From Terripilifer ovatus (GTDB lineage: Bacteria > Pseudomonadota > Alphaproteobacteria > Rhizobiales > Beijerinckiaceae), in NCBI GenBank assembly GCA_029222685.1, contig JARHVB010000083.1:48601-112600 (forward strand): a stretch of 64,000 nucleotides of DNA, given 5' to 3'. Position 1 is the first letter of the stretch. Each line of letters starts with the position of its first letter. The notes under the pieces are model-generated. The model saw only the letters and a list, made by a program, of their open reading frames with translations, was not told the origin of the DNA and did not search any database. The position numbers and the translations under genes are program-made. Below are positions 24,802 through 32,784 of the stretch, piece after piece.

Positions 24802-25165
24802 AACAGCCTCAAAGTGTGCTGGACGACCGGATCGCGCCGTTGAAGAGCACGCCGATCGCCCAAATGGACGAAAGGGGGTGAATTCTCCAACAGCCGTTAG
24901 ACCGGCTGTAGTAAGGATGAGGCCAACCGACGTTCGCGTCAAGGTGTCGCCGACATTTGGCGGCGTTGCGCGTGTGCGTAGAGCCGTGCGCGTGTTCGAA
25001 ATTCGCGCGTCAAATTGACTCATCCGCGCACATGTACGGATGCGTGGAAACGCCCATGATTATGGAAGAACACGCTGTGAAAAGATGGCATCTATGATGG
25101 CATCTGTGGTTTAGCTCATAAAATAAATGCGAATTATATCAAATGCTTGAGCTTTCTTTATGATG
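24802..25165. other. Non-coding right end of element (promoter side of alpA, attR-proximal)
   Basis: 364 bases without a convincing gene. Features seen: several CGCG-rich short palindromes around 24930-25020, CATCCG/CGGATG arms at 25020-25045, tandem 12-base units at 25084-25107, and an A/T-rich stretch next to attR. The alpA-rep promoter and int/xis binding sites should be here. Confidence 0.5.
25084..25107 (+). repeat. Candidate integrase arm-type sites, right
   Basis: Tandem 12-base units GATGGCATCTAT and GATGGCATCTGT, 59 bases inside attR; they share TGGCATCT with the pair near attL (14196-14217). Confidence 0.45.
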
Positions 25166-25182
25166 CCTGCTCGGGGAGCCAT
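25166..25182 (+). repeat. attR (17-bp direct repeat)
   Basis: CCTGCTCGGGGAGCCAT, identical to 14070-14086. It is followed by CCGTTTTTTCG, which resembles the original terminator of tRNA-Asn pushed 11 kb away by the insertion. Confidence 0.9.
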
Positions 25183-25253
25183 CCGTTTTTTCGCAAAATG
25201 CTGTGATGTTGTGCCCGCCGCTTGTTAAAGCTGCGGGAACCTATGACTAAAAA

Positions 25254-25503
25254 CGAGGACGGCGTTATGCTTGGCGGCGCCCTCCTGTCCGTTTCGCTTT
25301 ATGCGCCTTCAGATCATGCCGGTCGGCGTTCATCACCTTCACCCACGCCGCCGCGAAGTCCTTGATGAAAGTGCCGCCGGAATCGGTACGTCCAAAGGCC
25401 TCGGCGAGCGCACGCAGTTGCGAGTGCGATACGAAGATCAGGTCGACACGGGTGCCGGTCCATTTCTTCGCCTTGGTCCTGCGGCCCTTGTCCTTCGTGA
25501 TTG
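25254..25503 (-). pseudogene. Decayed duplicate of the katG 3' end
   Basis: About 200 bases match the last ~70 codons of the intact katG at 27304-29490 with scattered differences (for example TTCATCACCTTCACCCACGC is identical in both). Only the C-terminal part is present; the katG stop is lost and the frame is broken. The match extends into the downstream hairpin: GAGGACGGCG...CGCCCTCCT at 25254-25291 is a decayed form of the perfect katG hairpin at 27264-27292. Similarity fades at about 25503. It lies next to attR, outside the element. Confidence 0.85.
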
Positions 25504-25897
25504 CGCCCGATGGCCGCGTTGCGGCTCGATGCGAGGGCCTCGTCCAGGCACATCGGCCGCTCGCGCGCCTGAGCGGCGTTCAGCCTCCGGCATTCGCCGC
25601 CGCTATGAAAACTATAGTCACAGTGCATTGGAAAACTTCGGACCGCGATGCGACAACCGACGGGCGTTGTCGCTGATCTCATCGGGTATGCCGAGGGCAG
25701 GCGGGGACGGGCATCACTCAATGTCGTGGGGAAAAGGGCATGTGTATTAGCCTGTGCTCTGCGCCAAGCGGTTCGCAAGGTCGAGCCGACCACTGGCAAC
25801 TCAGTTCCAGCTTCGCTTTCGGAAGCTGACCAAAGCCCCCCGGCATGAGATGTCGCACGGGTTCCAACCCGCAACATTTGACCGAGGAGAAATGATC
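25504..25897. other. Gap without recognisable gene
   Basis: 394 bases between the katG remnant and the oxidoreductase. Open frames here do not look like protein. A small palindrome ACTATAGT at 25610-25617 may be part of a regulatory site for the downstream gene. Probably degenerate DNA plus the oxidoreductase promoter. Confidence 0.4.
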
Positions 25898-26815
25898 ATG
25901 AAAGCCATCGTGGTGACGGACCAGGCCGCGGGAACGGCCGGGATGAAGCTGGTGGAGCGGCCGCAGCCGCAGGCAGCGATCAACGACGTCGTCGTGCAGA
26001 TTCATGCGTCGGGATTCGTCCCGACGGAACTGGCATGGCCCTCGACCTGGACCGATCGCCGCGACCGTGACCGAACACCGTCGATCCCCGGGCACGAGCT
26101 GGCCGGCGTGATCACCGCCCTCGGCTATGGCACGACGGGTTTGTCGGTGGGACAGCGGGTCTTCGGCCTGGCCGACTGGCATCGCGACGGCACCCTGGCC
26201 GAGTATGTGGCCATGGAGGCCCGCAACCTCGCGCCGCTGCCGGGCGACGTCGACTTCACGGTAGGCGCAAGCCTGCCGATCTCGGGCCTGACCGCTTGGC
26301 AGGGACTGTTTCAGCACGGCCGTCTTCAGGCGGGGCAGAGCGTCCTCGCGCACGGCGCGGCCGGTGCGGTCGGGTCGATGGTGACGCAGCTCGCCCGCGC
26401 GTCCGGCGCCTATGTCATCGGCACCGGACGCGCCGCCGACCGCCAGAAGGTGCTCGACTTCGGCGCGAAGGAGTTCGTCGACCTCGAGAAGGATGCGCTG
26501 GAAGATATCGGCGGCGTCGACCTGGTGTTCGATGTCATCGGCGGCGACATCCAGAAGCGGTCCGCAGGCCTGATACGAGCCGGCGGAACGCTGGTGACCA
26601 TCGTCGGACCGGCCGAGGCGCGTCCCGCGGACGGCCTGGCGATCGACTTCGTTGTCGAATCCGACCGTGCCCAATTGAGTGAGATCGTCCAGCGGGTGCG
26701 GGACGGACGGCTGCGGACGAACATCGGCAGCATCTCGGCCCTCGACGATGCCGTCGCCACCTTCAACGCGACCGAGCGACGCGCAGGGAAGACGGTCATC
26801 CGCGTTCGTCCGTGA
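25898..26815 (+). CDS. NADP-dependent MDR oxidoreductase (quinone reductase-like)
   Basis: A 305-residue zinc-free medium-chain dehydrogenase/reductase. Seen: the GroES-like N-terminal domain with PSIPGHELAGVITALGYG and VGQRVFGL, the nucleotide-binding loop VLAHGAAGAVGSMVTQLA (residues ~147-164) and FDVIGGDIQKRSAGLIRAGG. Catalytic zinc ligands are absent, as in quinone oxidoreductases. ATG at 25898 is 8 bases from GAGGAG; the ATG at 25892 is too close to it. Monocistronic and converging with the PhnA-domain gene. Likely role: NADPH-dependent reduction of quinones or enones. Confidence 0.9.
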   Translation: MKAIVVTDQAAGTAGMKLVERPQPQAAINDVVVQIHASGFVPTELAWPSTWTDRRDRDRTPSIPGHELAGVITALGYGTTGLSVGQRVFGLADWHRDGTLAEYVAMEARNLAPLPGDVDFTVGASLPISGLTAWQGLFQHGRLQAGQSVLAHGAAGAVGSMVTQLARASGAYVIGTGRAADRQKVLDFGAKEFVDLEKDALEDIGGVDLVFDVIGGDIQKRSAGLIRAGGTLVTIVGPAEARPADGLAIDFVVESDRAQLSEIVQRVRDGRLRTNIGSISALDDAVATFNATERRAGKTVIRVRP

Positions 26816-26865
26816 GGCAAGGTCGTTGAAATCGCGGAGAGTGTCCGGTTTGCCGGACACTCGAC

Positions 26866-27168
26866 TCAGCGCTTGCGTACGAACTCGGTCCGCAAGACCA
26901 GACCTTTGATCGTCTCGTGTCGGCAGTCGATCTCTTCCGGATTGTCTGTAAGCCGAATCGACCTGATGACCGTTCCCTGCTTGAGCGTCTGGCCGGCGCC
27001 CTTGACCTTGAGGTCTTTGATCAGGATGACGGAATCTCCATCTGCGAGAACGTTGCCGGATGCGTCGTGAACCTCGGCCGCCCTGGCTTTCTCCGCGGCG
27101 ATTTCGGACGCGGGCCGCCATTCTCCGGTCGCCTCGTCATAGATGTAGTCGTCGTTCTCGCCGTTCAT
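26866..27168 (-). CDS. PhnA-domain protein (alkylphosphonate utilization family), no zinc ribbon
   Basis: A 100-residue protein whose C-terminal ~55 residues form the PhnA/YjdM domain: DGDSVILIKDLKVKGAGQTL, KQGTVIRSIRLTDNPEEIDC and LRTEFVRK. The full-length family begins with a Cys4 zinc ribbon; here the N terminus is NGENDDYIYDEATGEWRPAS, without Cys pairs. Despite the family name, involvement in phosphonate use is doubtful. ATG at 27168 chosen as the family-like start over an upstream in-frame ATG at 27237. Converges with the oxidoreductase gene; shares strand with katG. Confidence 0.8.
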   Translation of the reverse strand: MNGENDDYIYDEATGEWRPASEIAAEKARAAEVHDASGNVLADGDSVILIKDLKVKGAGQTLKQGTVIRSIRLTDNPEEIDCRHETIKGLVLRTEFVRKR

Positions 27169-27263
27169 GTCTGTCCTGTGTCCGGCTTGTCGCAGCAGCC
27201 GATGACCGCCTCTATCCCGAATGAGGCGTTCAAGCAAACATCGGACAGTTCGGCTGAAGCATG

Positions 27264-27292
27264 AGGACGGCGTTGGCTTCCAACGCCGTCCT
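27264..27292. terminator. katG downstream hairpin
   Basis: Perfect 13-bp stem AGGACGGCGTTGG / CCAACGCCGTCCT with 3-base loop, 12 bases past the katG stop. No U-run on the minus strand; may act as a barrier or RNA-stabilising structure. Confidence 0.6.
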
Positions 27293-27303
27293 GTTTGCGT
27301 TCT

Positions 27304-29490
27304 TTACGCCTTCAGATCATACCGATCCGCGTTCATCACCTTCACCCACGCCGCCGCGAAGTCCTTGACGAAAGCGGGGCCGGAATCGGCACATCCATAG
27401 GCTTCGGCGAGGGCGCGCAGTTCCGAGTGCGAGCCGAAGATCAGGTCGACACGGGTGCCGGTCCACTTCTTCGCCTTGGTCTTGCGGTCCTTGCCTTCGA
27501 ACGAGTTCTGGCCGGTCGCAGTCCATTCGATGCCCATGTCGAGCAGGTTGACGAAGAAGTCGTTCGTCAACTGGCCCGGCCGCTTGGTGAACACGCCGTG
27601 CTGCGAGCCGCCGCAGTTGGCGCCGAGCACACGCAGGCCGCCGACCAGCACCGTCAGTTCCGGCCCGCTCAGCCGCAGCAGTTGGGCGCGGTCGACCAGG
27701 GCCTCTTCGGGAGACATGAACTGCGTGCCGCTCTTGCGGTAGTTGCGGAAGCCGTCGGACAACGGCTCCAGGGGCTCGAAGGAGTCGGCATCCGTCTGCT
27801 CCTGCGAGGCGTCCATGCGGCCTGGGGTGAAGGGAACCTCCACGGCGTGGCCGCCGTCCTTGGCCGCCTTCTCGACGGCGGCGGAGCCGCCGAGCACGAT
27901 CAGGTCGGCCATGGAGATCTTTTTGCCGCCCGTGGCGGAACCGTTGAATTCGGCCTGGATGCCTTCGAGCGTTTTCAACACCTTGGCGAGATCGGCCGGG
28001 TTGTTGACCTCCCAGTCCTTCTGCGGCGCCAGGCGGATGCGGGCGCCGTTGGCGCCGCCGCGCTTATCGGTGCCGCGGAAGGTCGAGGCCGAGGCCCAGG
28101 CCGTCGAGACGAGTTGGGGAACGGTGAGGCCTGAAGCCAGGATCTTGCTCTTCAGGGCCGCGATGTCGCTGGCGTCGACCAGCGGATGATTGACGGCCGG
28201 GATCGGGTCCTGCCAGATCAGGATCTCCTTCGGCACCAGGGGGCCGAGGTAGCGCTGGATCGGGCCCATGTCGCGGTGGGTCAGCTTGTACCAGGCGCGC
28301 GCAAAGGCATCGGCGAACTGATCCGGATGTTCGTAAAAGCGCCGGGAGATCTTCTCGTAGGCGGGATCGAAGCGCAGGGAGAGATCCGTCGTCAGCATGG
28401 TGGGCACGCGCTTCTTGGACGGATCGAACGGGTCCGGGATCGACGCATCGGCGCCCTTGGCTTTCCATTGCTTGGCACCGGCTGGGCTCTGGGTCAGCTC
28501 CCATTCAAACTTGAACAGGTTGTCGAGGAAGTGGTTGCTCCACTTGGTCGGCGTCTGGCTCCAGATCACTTCCGGGCCGCCGGTGATGGCGTCTGCACCG
28601 ATGCCGGTGCCGAATTTGGACTTCCAGCCCAGGCCCTGGTCCTCGATCGCGCCGCCTTCCGGCTCGTGACCCACGAGGGATGGGTCGCCGGCGCCATGGG
28701 TCTTGCCGAAGGTGTGGCCGCCGGCGATCAGCGCGACGGTTTCCTCGTCGTTCATGGCCATGCGCGCGAAGGTTTCGCGGATATCGCGCGCGGCGGCGAC
28801 AGGGTCAGGATTGCCGTTGGGACCTTCCGGATTGACGTAGACGAGGCCCATCTGCACGGCGCCCAGCGGCTTCGCCAGCTCCCGTTCGCCGCTGTAGCGT
28901 TCGTCGCCCAGCCAGCTTCCCTCCGGGCCCCAGTAAAGCTCTTCCGGCTCCCAGGTATCGGCGCGGCCGCCGGCGAAGCCGAAGGTCTTGAAGCCCATGG
29001 ATTCCAGCGCCACGTTGCCGACCAGCACGTACAGATCGGCCCAGGAGAGCTTGCGGCCATACTTCTGCTTGATCGGCCACAGCAGCCGGCGGGCCTTGTC
29101 GAGGTTCGCGTTATCCGGCCAACTGTTGAGCGGGGCGAAGCGCTGCTGTCCGCCGCCGGCGCCGCCGCGACCGTCGGAGATGCGATAGGTGCCGGCGCTA
29201 TGCCAGGCGAGGCGGATGAACAGGCCGCCGTAGTGGCCGAAATCGGCTGGCCACCACTCCTGGGAGTCCGTCATCAGGGCTGTGAGGTCGGCGATCACCG
29301 CCTTCAGGTCGAGGGTCTTGAATTCCGCGGCGTAGTCGAACGTTTCGCCCAGCGGATTGGAGCGGGGCGCATGCTGGTTCAGCGCCTCGAGGCGCAACCT
29401 GTCGGGCCACCAGTCCCGGTTGGCGCGACCACCGGCACCGTGCGCGACCGGGCAACCGCCGGCGCTTTTGTCTTCGACTTTCGTATCCAT
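27304..29490 (-). CDS. katG: Catalase-peroxidase HPI
   Basis: A 728-residue bifunctional haem catalase-peroxidase, full length for the family. Seen: the distal site RLAWHSAGTYR (Arg93, Trp96, His97), the Tyr of the covalent Met-Tyr-Trp adduct in QMGLVYVNPEGPNG, the Met in FARMAMNDEETVAL followed by the proximal-haem motif IAGGHTFGKTHGAG, and a degenerate C-terminal peroxidase domain. It removes H2O2 in the cytoplasm. The start at 29490 has AGGAGGG upstream (minus strand). A palindrome 142 bases upstream (29632-29662) could be a regulator site. A 3'-end duplicate lies at 25254-25503. Confidence 0.97.
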   Translation of the reverse strand: MDTKVEDKSAGGCPVAHGAGGRANRDWWPDRLRLEALNQHAPRSNPLGETFDYAAEFKTLDLKAVIADLTALMTDSQEWWPADFGHYGGLFIRLAWHSAGTYRISDGRGGAGGGQQRFAPLNSWPDNANLDKARRLLWPIKQKYGRKLSWADLYVLVGNVALESMGFKTFGFAGGRADTWEPEELYWGPEGSWLGDERYSGERELAKPLGAVQMGLVYVNPEGPNGNPDPVAAARDIRETFARMAMNDEETVALIAGGHTFGKTHGAGDPSLVGHEPEGGAIEDQGLGWKSKFGTGIGADAITGGPEVIWSQTPTKWSNHFLDNLFKFEWELTQSPAGAKQWKAKGADASIPDPFDPSKKRVPTMLTTDLSLRFDPAYEKISRRFYEHPDQFADAFARAWYKLTHRDMGPIQRYLGPLVPKEILIWQDPIPAVNHPLVDASDIAALKSKILASGLTVPQLVSTAWASASTFRGTDKRGGANGARIRLAPQKDWEVNNPADLAKVLKTLEGIQAEFNGSATGGKKISMADLIVLGGSAAVEKAAKDGGHAVEVPFTPGRMDASQEQTDADSFEPLEPLSDGFRNYRKSGTQFMSPEEALVDRAQLLRLSGPELTVLVGGLRVLGANCGGSQHGVFTKRPGQLTNDFFVNLLDMGIEWTATGQNSFEGKDRKTKAKKWTGTRVDLIFGSHSELRALAEAYGCADSGPAFVKDFAAAWVKVMNADRYDLKA

Positions 29491-29631
29491 GTTCGTCCCT
29501 CCTTGTGCGAAATTACGGCAAAGCTGGACGAGAACGTTACGGCACAGTGCGCCTGTCGGGTTTCATTGGCTGGCGGAGCATTGGCGTCGTTCCCGTTCGA
29601 AGATGAGTTAAGTCGGGTAGCGCTTAAGCAT

Positions 29632-29662
29632 CGTCATCAGGCAATGTGAACAACTGATGACG
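29632..29662. promoter_or_regulatory. Inverted repeat upstream of katG
   Basis: Perfect 9-bp arms CGTCATCAG (29632-29640) and CTGATGACG (29654-29662) with 13 bases between, in the 311-base region upstream of katG. Spacing suits a dimeric regulator; whether it is an OxyR-like site is not shown. Confidence 0.45.
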
Positions 29663-29801
29663 TAATTCCAGAGACTACTGTTGTAGCTGGTTGGATTGCC
29701 AATCGTCTGGCACGATCATTGAGCGAGCCAGCCCCATTTTCAAGCAGAAACTCGATAGCGCCAGCCACGATTTTCAATAGGGGTTGCCTATGGCGTCCGA
29801 T

Positions 29802-29833
29802 AAAAAAAGCCGGCCCGTTGCGCACGGGCCGGC
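29802..29833 (-). terminator. Intrinsic terminator of the His/Arg-rich protein genes
   Basis: On the minus strand a 10-bp stem GCCGGCCCGT / ACGGGCCGGC with 5-base loop is followed by seven T. It lies 26 bases after the stop at 29860. Confidence 0.88.
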
Positions 29834-29859
29834 CTTGTTTTGTCCGCTCTGCCAGTGTC

Positions 29860-30162
29860 TCAGCGCCAGCCTCCGTGGCCGCGCCCGTGACCCCAGCCAT
29901 GGCCGTGACCCCAGCCATGGCCGCGGCCCCAGCCTCTGTGACGGCCCGGATTGCCGTACCAGCCGAGATGGCGGCCGCGATTCCAGCCAAGATGCCGGCC
30001 GCGGTCCCAGTGCCTGTGGCGATATTGGACGTGATCGACGAGGCTGCTCGCGCCGCTGTCGGGCGTGGCCAGATTCGTGCCTGTCGACAACGGCGAGGCA
30101 GTGGCGCCGGCGCCGAATGCCAGCATTCCCAGGCCGGCGAGGCCCATCAAGACTTTTTTCAT
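29860..30162 (-). CDS. Small secreted Gly/His/Arg/Trp-rich protein, copy 1
   Basis: A 100-residue exported protein. Seen: a signal peptide MKKVLMGLAGLGMLAFGAGA with cleavage near ATASP, a short conserved region SPLSTGTNLATPDSGASSLV, then a C-terminal low-complexity tail of repeated RHLGW, GWGRGHGWGHGH units. GAGGAG precedes the ATG at 30162. It is a tandem paralogue of the protein at 30301-30513 with nearly the same signal peptide and SPLSTGTNLA region. His-rich tails suggest metal or anionic-polymer binding at the envelope; this is inference. An intrinsic terminator follows. Confidence 0.7.
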   Translation of the reverse strand: MKKVLMGLAGLGMLAFGAGATASPLSTGTNLATPDSGASSLVDHVQYRHRHWDRGRHLGWNRGRHLGWYGNPGRHRGWGRGHGWGHGHGWGHGRGHGGWR

Positions 30163-30300
30163 CGTTGCTTCTCCTCTGGAGTACGATACCCCGTTGGATT
30201 GAACAGGTTCGCGGCAGGTTTGTTCCAAAATCAGGCTCAAAAACCTGGCCGAAATATCCGGCCAGGCTGGTAGGCTAGGCGCGCTCTGCGCCGGAAGCCG

Positions 30301-30513
30301 TCAGCGCCAGCGCCTGTGGTGCCGGTAGTAATGCCGATGCGACCGGTAATGCCGGTGATAGCTGCGGTGATGCCAGCGGACCTGTTCGACGAAGCCGGAT
30401 GCGCCGGTGTCCGGTGCCGCCAGGTTCGTGCCGGTCGAGAGCGGTGACGCATTGGCGCCGGCGCCGAAAACCAGCATGCCCAAGCCTGCAAGACCCATCA
30501 GAACTGTTTTCAT
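30301..30513 (-). CDS. Small secreted His/Tyr/Arg-rich protein, copy 2
   Basis: A 70-residue exported protein: signal peptide MKTVLMGLAGLGMLVFGAGA, conserved SPLSTGTNLAAPDTGASGFV, and a tail rich in His, Arg and Tyr (RSYHRHYRSHRHYYRHHRRW). It is the upstream partner of the copy at 29860-30162, with 138 bases between; the two clearly come from a tandem duplication followed by divergence of the tails (Gly/Trp versus Tyr/His). Ribosome site AGGAGG precedes the ATG at 30513. Function unknown. Confidence 0.7.
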   Translation of the reverse strand: MKTVLMGLAGLGMLVFGAGANASPLSTGTNLAAPDTGASGFVEQVRWHHRSYHRHYRSHRHYYRHHRRWR

Positions 30514-30614
30514 AGCTTCCTCCTAACGGGCACTTCGCCCGGCACAGGAAAGCTATTGCCGGACGCGTGAACGCAACATGAACGAATTCGTCTGGATCGG
30601 CAGCTTTTGCGGTC

Positions 30615-31928
30615 TTACACCGTCTTCCATTCGCGGCCCGGCGCCATCAAGGCAGCATAGAATATCCCCGCGAGCGCGAAGGCGGGAAGGGTCGCGCCCC
30701 AGGCCGGCATGTAGATTGCGACGAGCTGATAGGCGGCGATGCCGAGCGCCCAGGCGAGGAGGCCGCGCACATGCCAGCCGCCGTTGAACCAGTAGCGTCC
30801 ACCTGCTGCCGCGATGGCCGATGCGTCGATCTGGCGGCGGCGGACGATGAAATGATCGGTCAGCAGGATGCCGAACAGCGGCGCGAAGACCGAGCCGATC
30901 ATGAGCAGGAAGGTTTCGTAGCTCGCCAGCGGCACCGCAATGGCGATGGCCGTGCACAGCACGCCGTAGACGATCGAGAGCCTGGTAACGCCACCGCCGA
31001 TGAGCGTGCTGGTCGACATCGCAGCCGAAAAAATATCGGCGAAGGCATTGTCGGTTTCGTCGATCAGGATCAGCAGCAAAGCGATGCCGCCGCCGGTCGC
31101 CGCAAGAGCCGAGAGCAGAAGGCCTTCGCCGCCCGAAGCCAGCGCATAGGCTGCGCCGAGCGAGAAGAACCAGATGTTGGCGATGAGATAGCCGAAGAAG
31201 CTGCCGCGGAACATGGCGCCGGGCGTCTTGCCGAAACGGGTGTAATCGGCGATCAGCGGCAGCCAGCTCAGCGGCATGGAGATGACGAGATCGACGCCGC
31301 CGGCAACGGTCATCTCGCCGCTGCCGGCCTTGGCGAACAAGGCCTTCAGGTCGTAGTTCGCCATTAGCCGCCAGGTCAGCCAGGCAGCGCCCGCCAGCAG
31401 CAGCAGCAGGCCCCAGTCGCGTAGAAATTTTTTGACGAAAGACAGCGGTCCCATGACCGCGAGCCCGGTCGCCAGCGCGCCGAACAGCACGGTCCAGACG
31501 ATGGCGTTGGAGACACCGAAGTTCTGCTGCGCCAGGGCATCGGCGGCATCGCGCATGGCGACGATCTCGAAGGCGCCCCAGCCGGCAAGCTGCACGGCGT
31601 TGAGAATGGCGGCGATCGACGCGCCGCGCACGCCCAGCGCGGGACGCAGATTGGCCATAGACGAAAGGCCGGTGTCGGCGCCGACGACGCCCGCTGCCGC
31701 CAGCAGCAACACGCCGAGCAGCGAGCCCGCGACGATGGCGGCGAGCGCCATGCCGAGGCTGAGGCCCGGCACCAGCAGCGCGCCCGCCTGCAGCACCAGA
31801 AGGCCGATGCCGAGGCTGAACCACAAGGCAAAGGCGTCGCGCATGGCGAAGGCGCGCTTTTCCTGGGGAACCGGGCTCAGGGGGGCATAGGTGGCGCGAC
31901 TGTTTTCTTGTGCTTCGAAGGCGGACAT
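30615..31928 (-). CDS. NCS1 family permease (CytX/CodB-like)
   Basis: A 437-residue inner-membrane transporter with about twelve hydrophobic segments, of the nucleobase-cation symporter-1 family that imports cytosine, hydroxymethylpyrimidine, allantoin and similar rings. Seen: WFSLGIGLLVLQAGALLVPGL in the first segment, GWGAFEIVAMRDAADAL, SWLPLIADYTRFGKTPG (family hallmark), and a C-terminal TDHFIVRRRQIDASA. It is the third gene of an operon with an LLM flavin oxidoreductase and an alpha/beta hydrolase, so the imported ring compound is probably the substrate of those enzymes. No thiamine riboswitch was seen upstream. Confidence 0.87.
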   Translation of the reverse strand: MSAFEAQENSRATYAPLSPVPQEKRAFAMRDAFALWFSLGIGLLVLQAGALLVPGLSLGMALAAIVAGSLLGVLLLAAAGVVGADTGLSSMANLRPALGVRGASIAAILNAVQLAGWGAFEIVAMRDAADALAQQNFGVSNAIVWTVLFGALATGLAVMGPLSFVKKFLRDWGLLLLLAGAAWLTWRLMANYDLKALFAKAGSGEMTVAGGVDLVISMPLSWLPLIADYTRFGKTPGAMFRGSFFGYLIANIWFFSLGAAYALASGGEGLLLSALAATGGGIALLLILIDETDNAFADIFSAAMSTSTLIGGGVTRLSIVYGVLCTAIAIAVPLASYETFLLMIGSVFAPLFGILLTDHFIVRRRQIDASAIAAAGGRYWFNGGWHVRGLLAWALGIAAYQLVAIYMPAWGATLPAFALAGIFYAALMAPGREWKTV

Positions 31929-32001
31929 GGTGATGAGATTCCACGAATAATGAAACCGGCAGCGAAGCAGGCCGCCGGCACGGCGTCCAGTGCGCAGCTG
32001 C

Positions 32002-32784
32002 TCAGGCGGCCAAAAAGCTGTCGATGGAGCGCACGACGCCCTTGGGATCGTCGAAATCGGCCATGTGACCGGCCTTCTTGACGAGGCGGACGCGCGTTTT
32101 GCCCGTGATCGCGTCGGCGAAGCGTTTGGCATAGGAGGCCGGAATGACGCGGTCGTTCTCGCCCCAGACCAGCAGGGTCGGCGCACCGATGCGCGGGATG
32201 CGCTTGATCAGGCGCGTATTGCCGAGCGGCCAGATCACCGCCGCCGAGGCGATGCTGGCGCGCAGCGCCTGCACTTCCCATTCGCCGGCATCGCCGTCCT
32301 TCGGCACCGACAGATAGGAGGCAAGTTCGGTCGGTTTCTGCGACACCAGCGCCGCGGCCTGGCCGGGACGCTGGGCAAACACGTCGGCGACCGGCTCGTT
32401 CTGGTCGTAGAGGCCGAAAGGCGCAATCAGCACGAGCTTGCGCACTGTGTCCGGCCACAGCGCCGCGCATTCCGCCGCCAGCGCGCCGCCGACCGAGGCG
32501 CCGATCAGGTCGGCGCGCTCGAGACCGGCGGCGACGAAAGCGTCATGGGCGGCGATGATCCAGTCGAGCAGGCCGTCGAGCGGTTCGGACGAGGGGCCGC
32601 CGGGAAAGCCGGGCAGGGACGGCACGATAACGCGACGCGTTTCCGACAGCTTCTCCAGAAACGGCGTCCATTGCGGCACACCGTAGAGGCCGCCGAAGTA
32701 ACCGACCTTCCTGCCCCTGCCTTTTTCCCAGATGCGTGTTTGACCCAGCGGCGTCTCGACAAATCTTTCCTTGTAGGAACTCAT
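32002..32784 (-). CDS. Alpha/beta hydrolase
   Basis: A 260-residue alpha/beta-hydrolase-fold enzyme. Seen: the nucleophile elbow GASVGG (Ser in LIGASVGGALAAE, residues ~112-124), the acid region LLVWGENDRVIP, and the catalytic His in KKAGHMADFDDP near the C terminus. The ATG at 32784 overlaps the stop of the LLM oxidoreductase gene (ATGA), so the two are coupled. Likely hydrolyses an ester, amide or C-C bond formed by the oxidoreductase, much as RutD-like hydrolases work beside RutA; the actual substrate is unknown. Confidence 0.87.
   Translation of the reverse strand: MSSYKERFVETPLGQTRIWEKGRGRKVGYFGGLYGVPQWTPFLEKLSETRRVIVPSLPGFPGGPSSEPLDGLLDWIIAAHDAFVAAGLERADLIGASVGGALAAECAALWPDTVRKLVLIAPFGLYDQNEPVADVFAQRPGQAAALVSQKPTELASYLSVPKDGDAGEWEVQALRASIASAAVIWPLGNTRLIKRIPRIGAPTLLVWGENDRVIPASYAKRFADAITGKTRVRLVKKAGHMADFDDPKGVVRSIDSFLAA

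Larger units (their letters stand above)
14070..25182. mobile_element. Tail-less, capsid-encoding integrated element (cf-PICI-like phage satellite)
   Basis: An 11.1-kb insertion at the tRNA-Asn 3' end bounded by a 17-bp direct repeat. Contents from left: tyrosine integrase (frameshifted) and a small membrane protein on +; then on the minus strand gpW-like connector, protease-capsid fusion, portal, MerR-like HTH protein; two + genes of unknown function; TerL, TerS, Rep ATPase and AlpA-like HTH on the minus strand. The packaging, head and replication genes of a phage are present but no tail tube, tape measure, baseplate, fibre, holin or endolysin gene was seen. This matches capsid-forming phage-inducible chromosomal islands, which build their own heads and borrow helper tails. 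The satellite reading is inference; a decayed phage is the alternative. Confidence 0.85.

Noticed and set aside
14070..25182. Complete temperate prophage
   Set aside because: No tail tube, tape measure, baseplate, fibre or lysis gene was found, and the length is too short for a full phage genome.
25314..25877. 187-codon minus-strand frame over the katG remnant
   Set aside because: It reads the katG fragment in the wrong frame (GPQDQGEEMDRHP instead of RKTKAKKWTGTR), so it is a by-product of decay.
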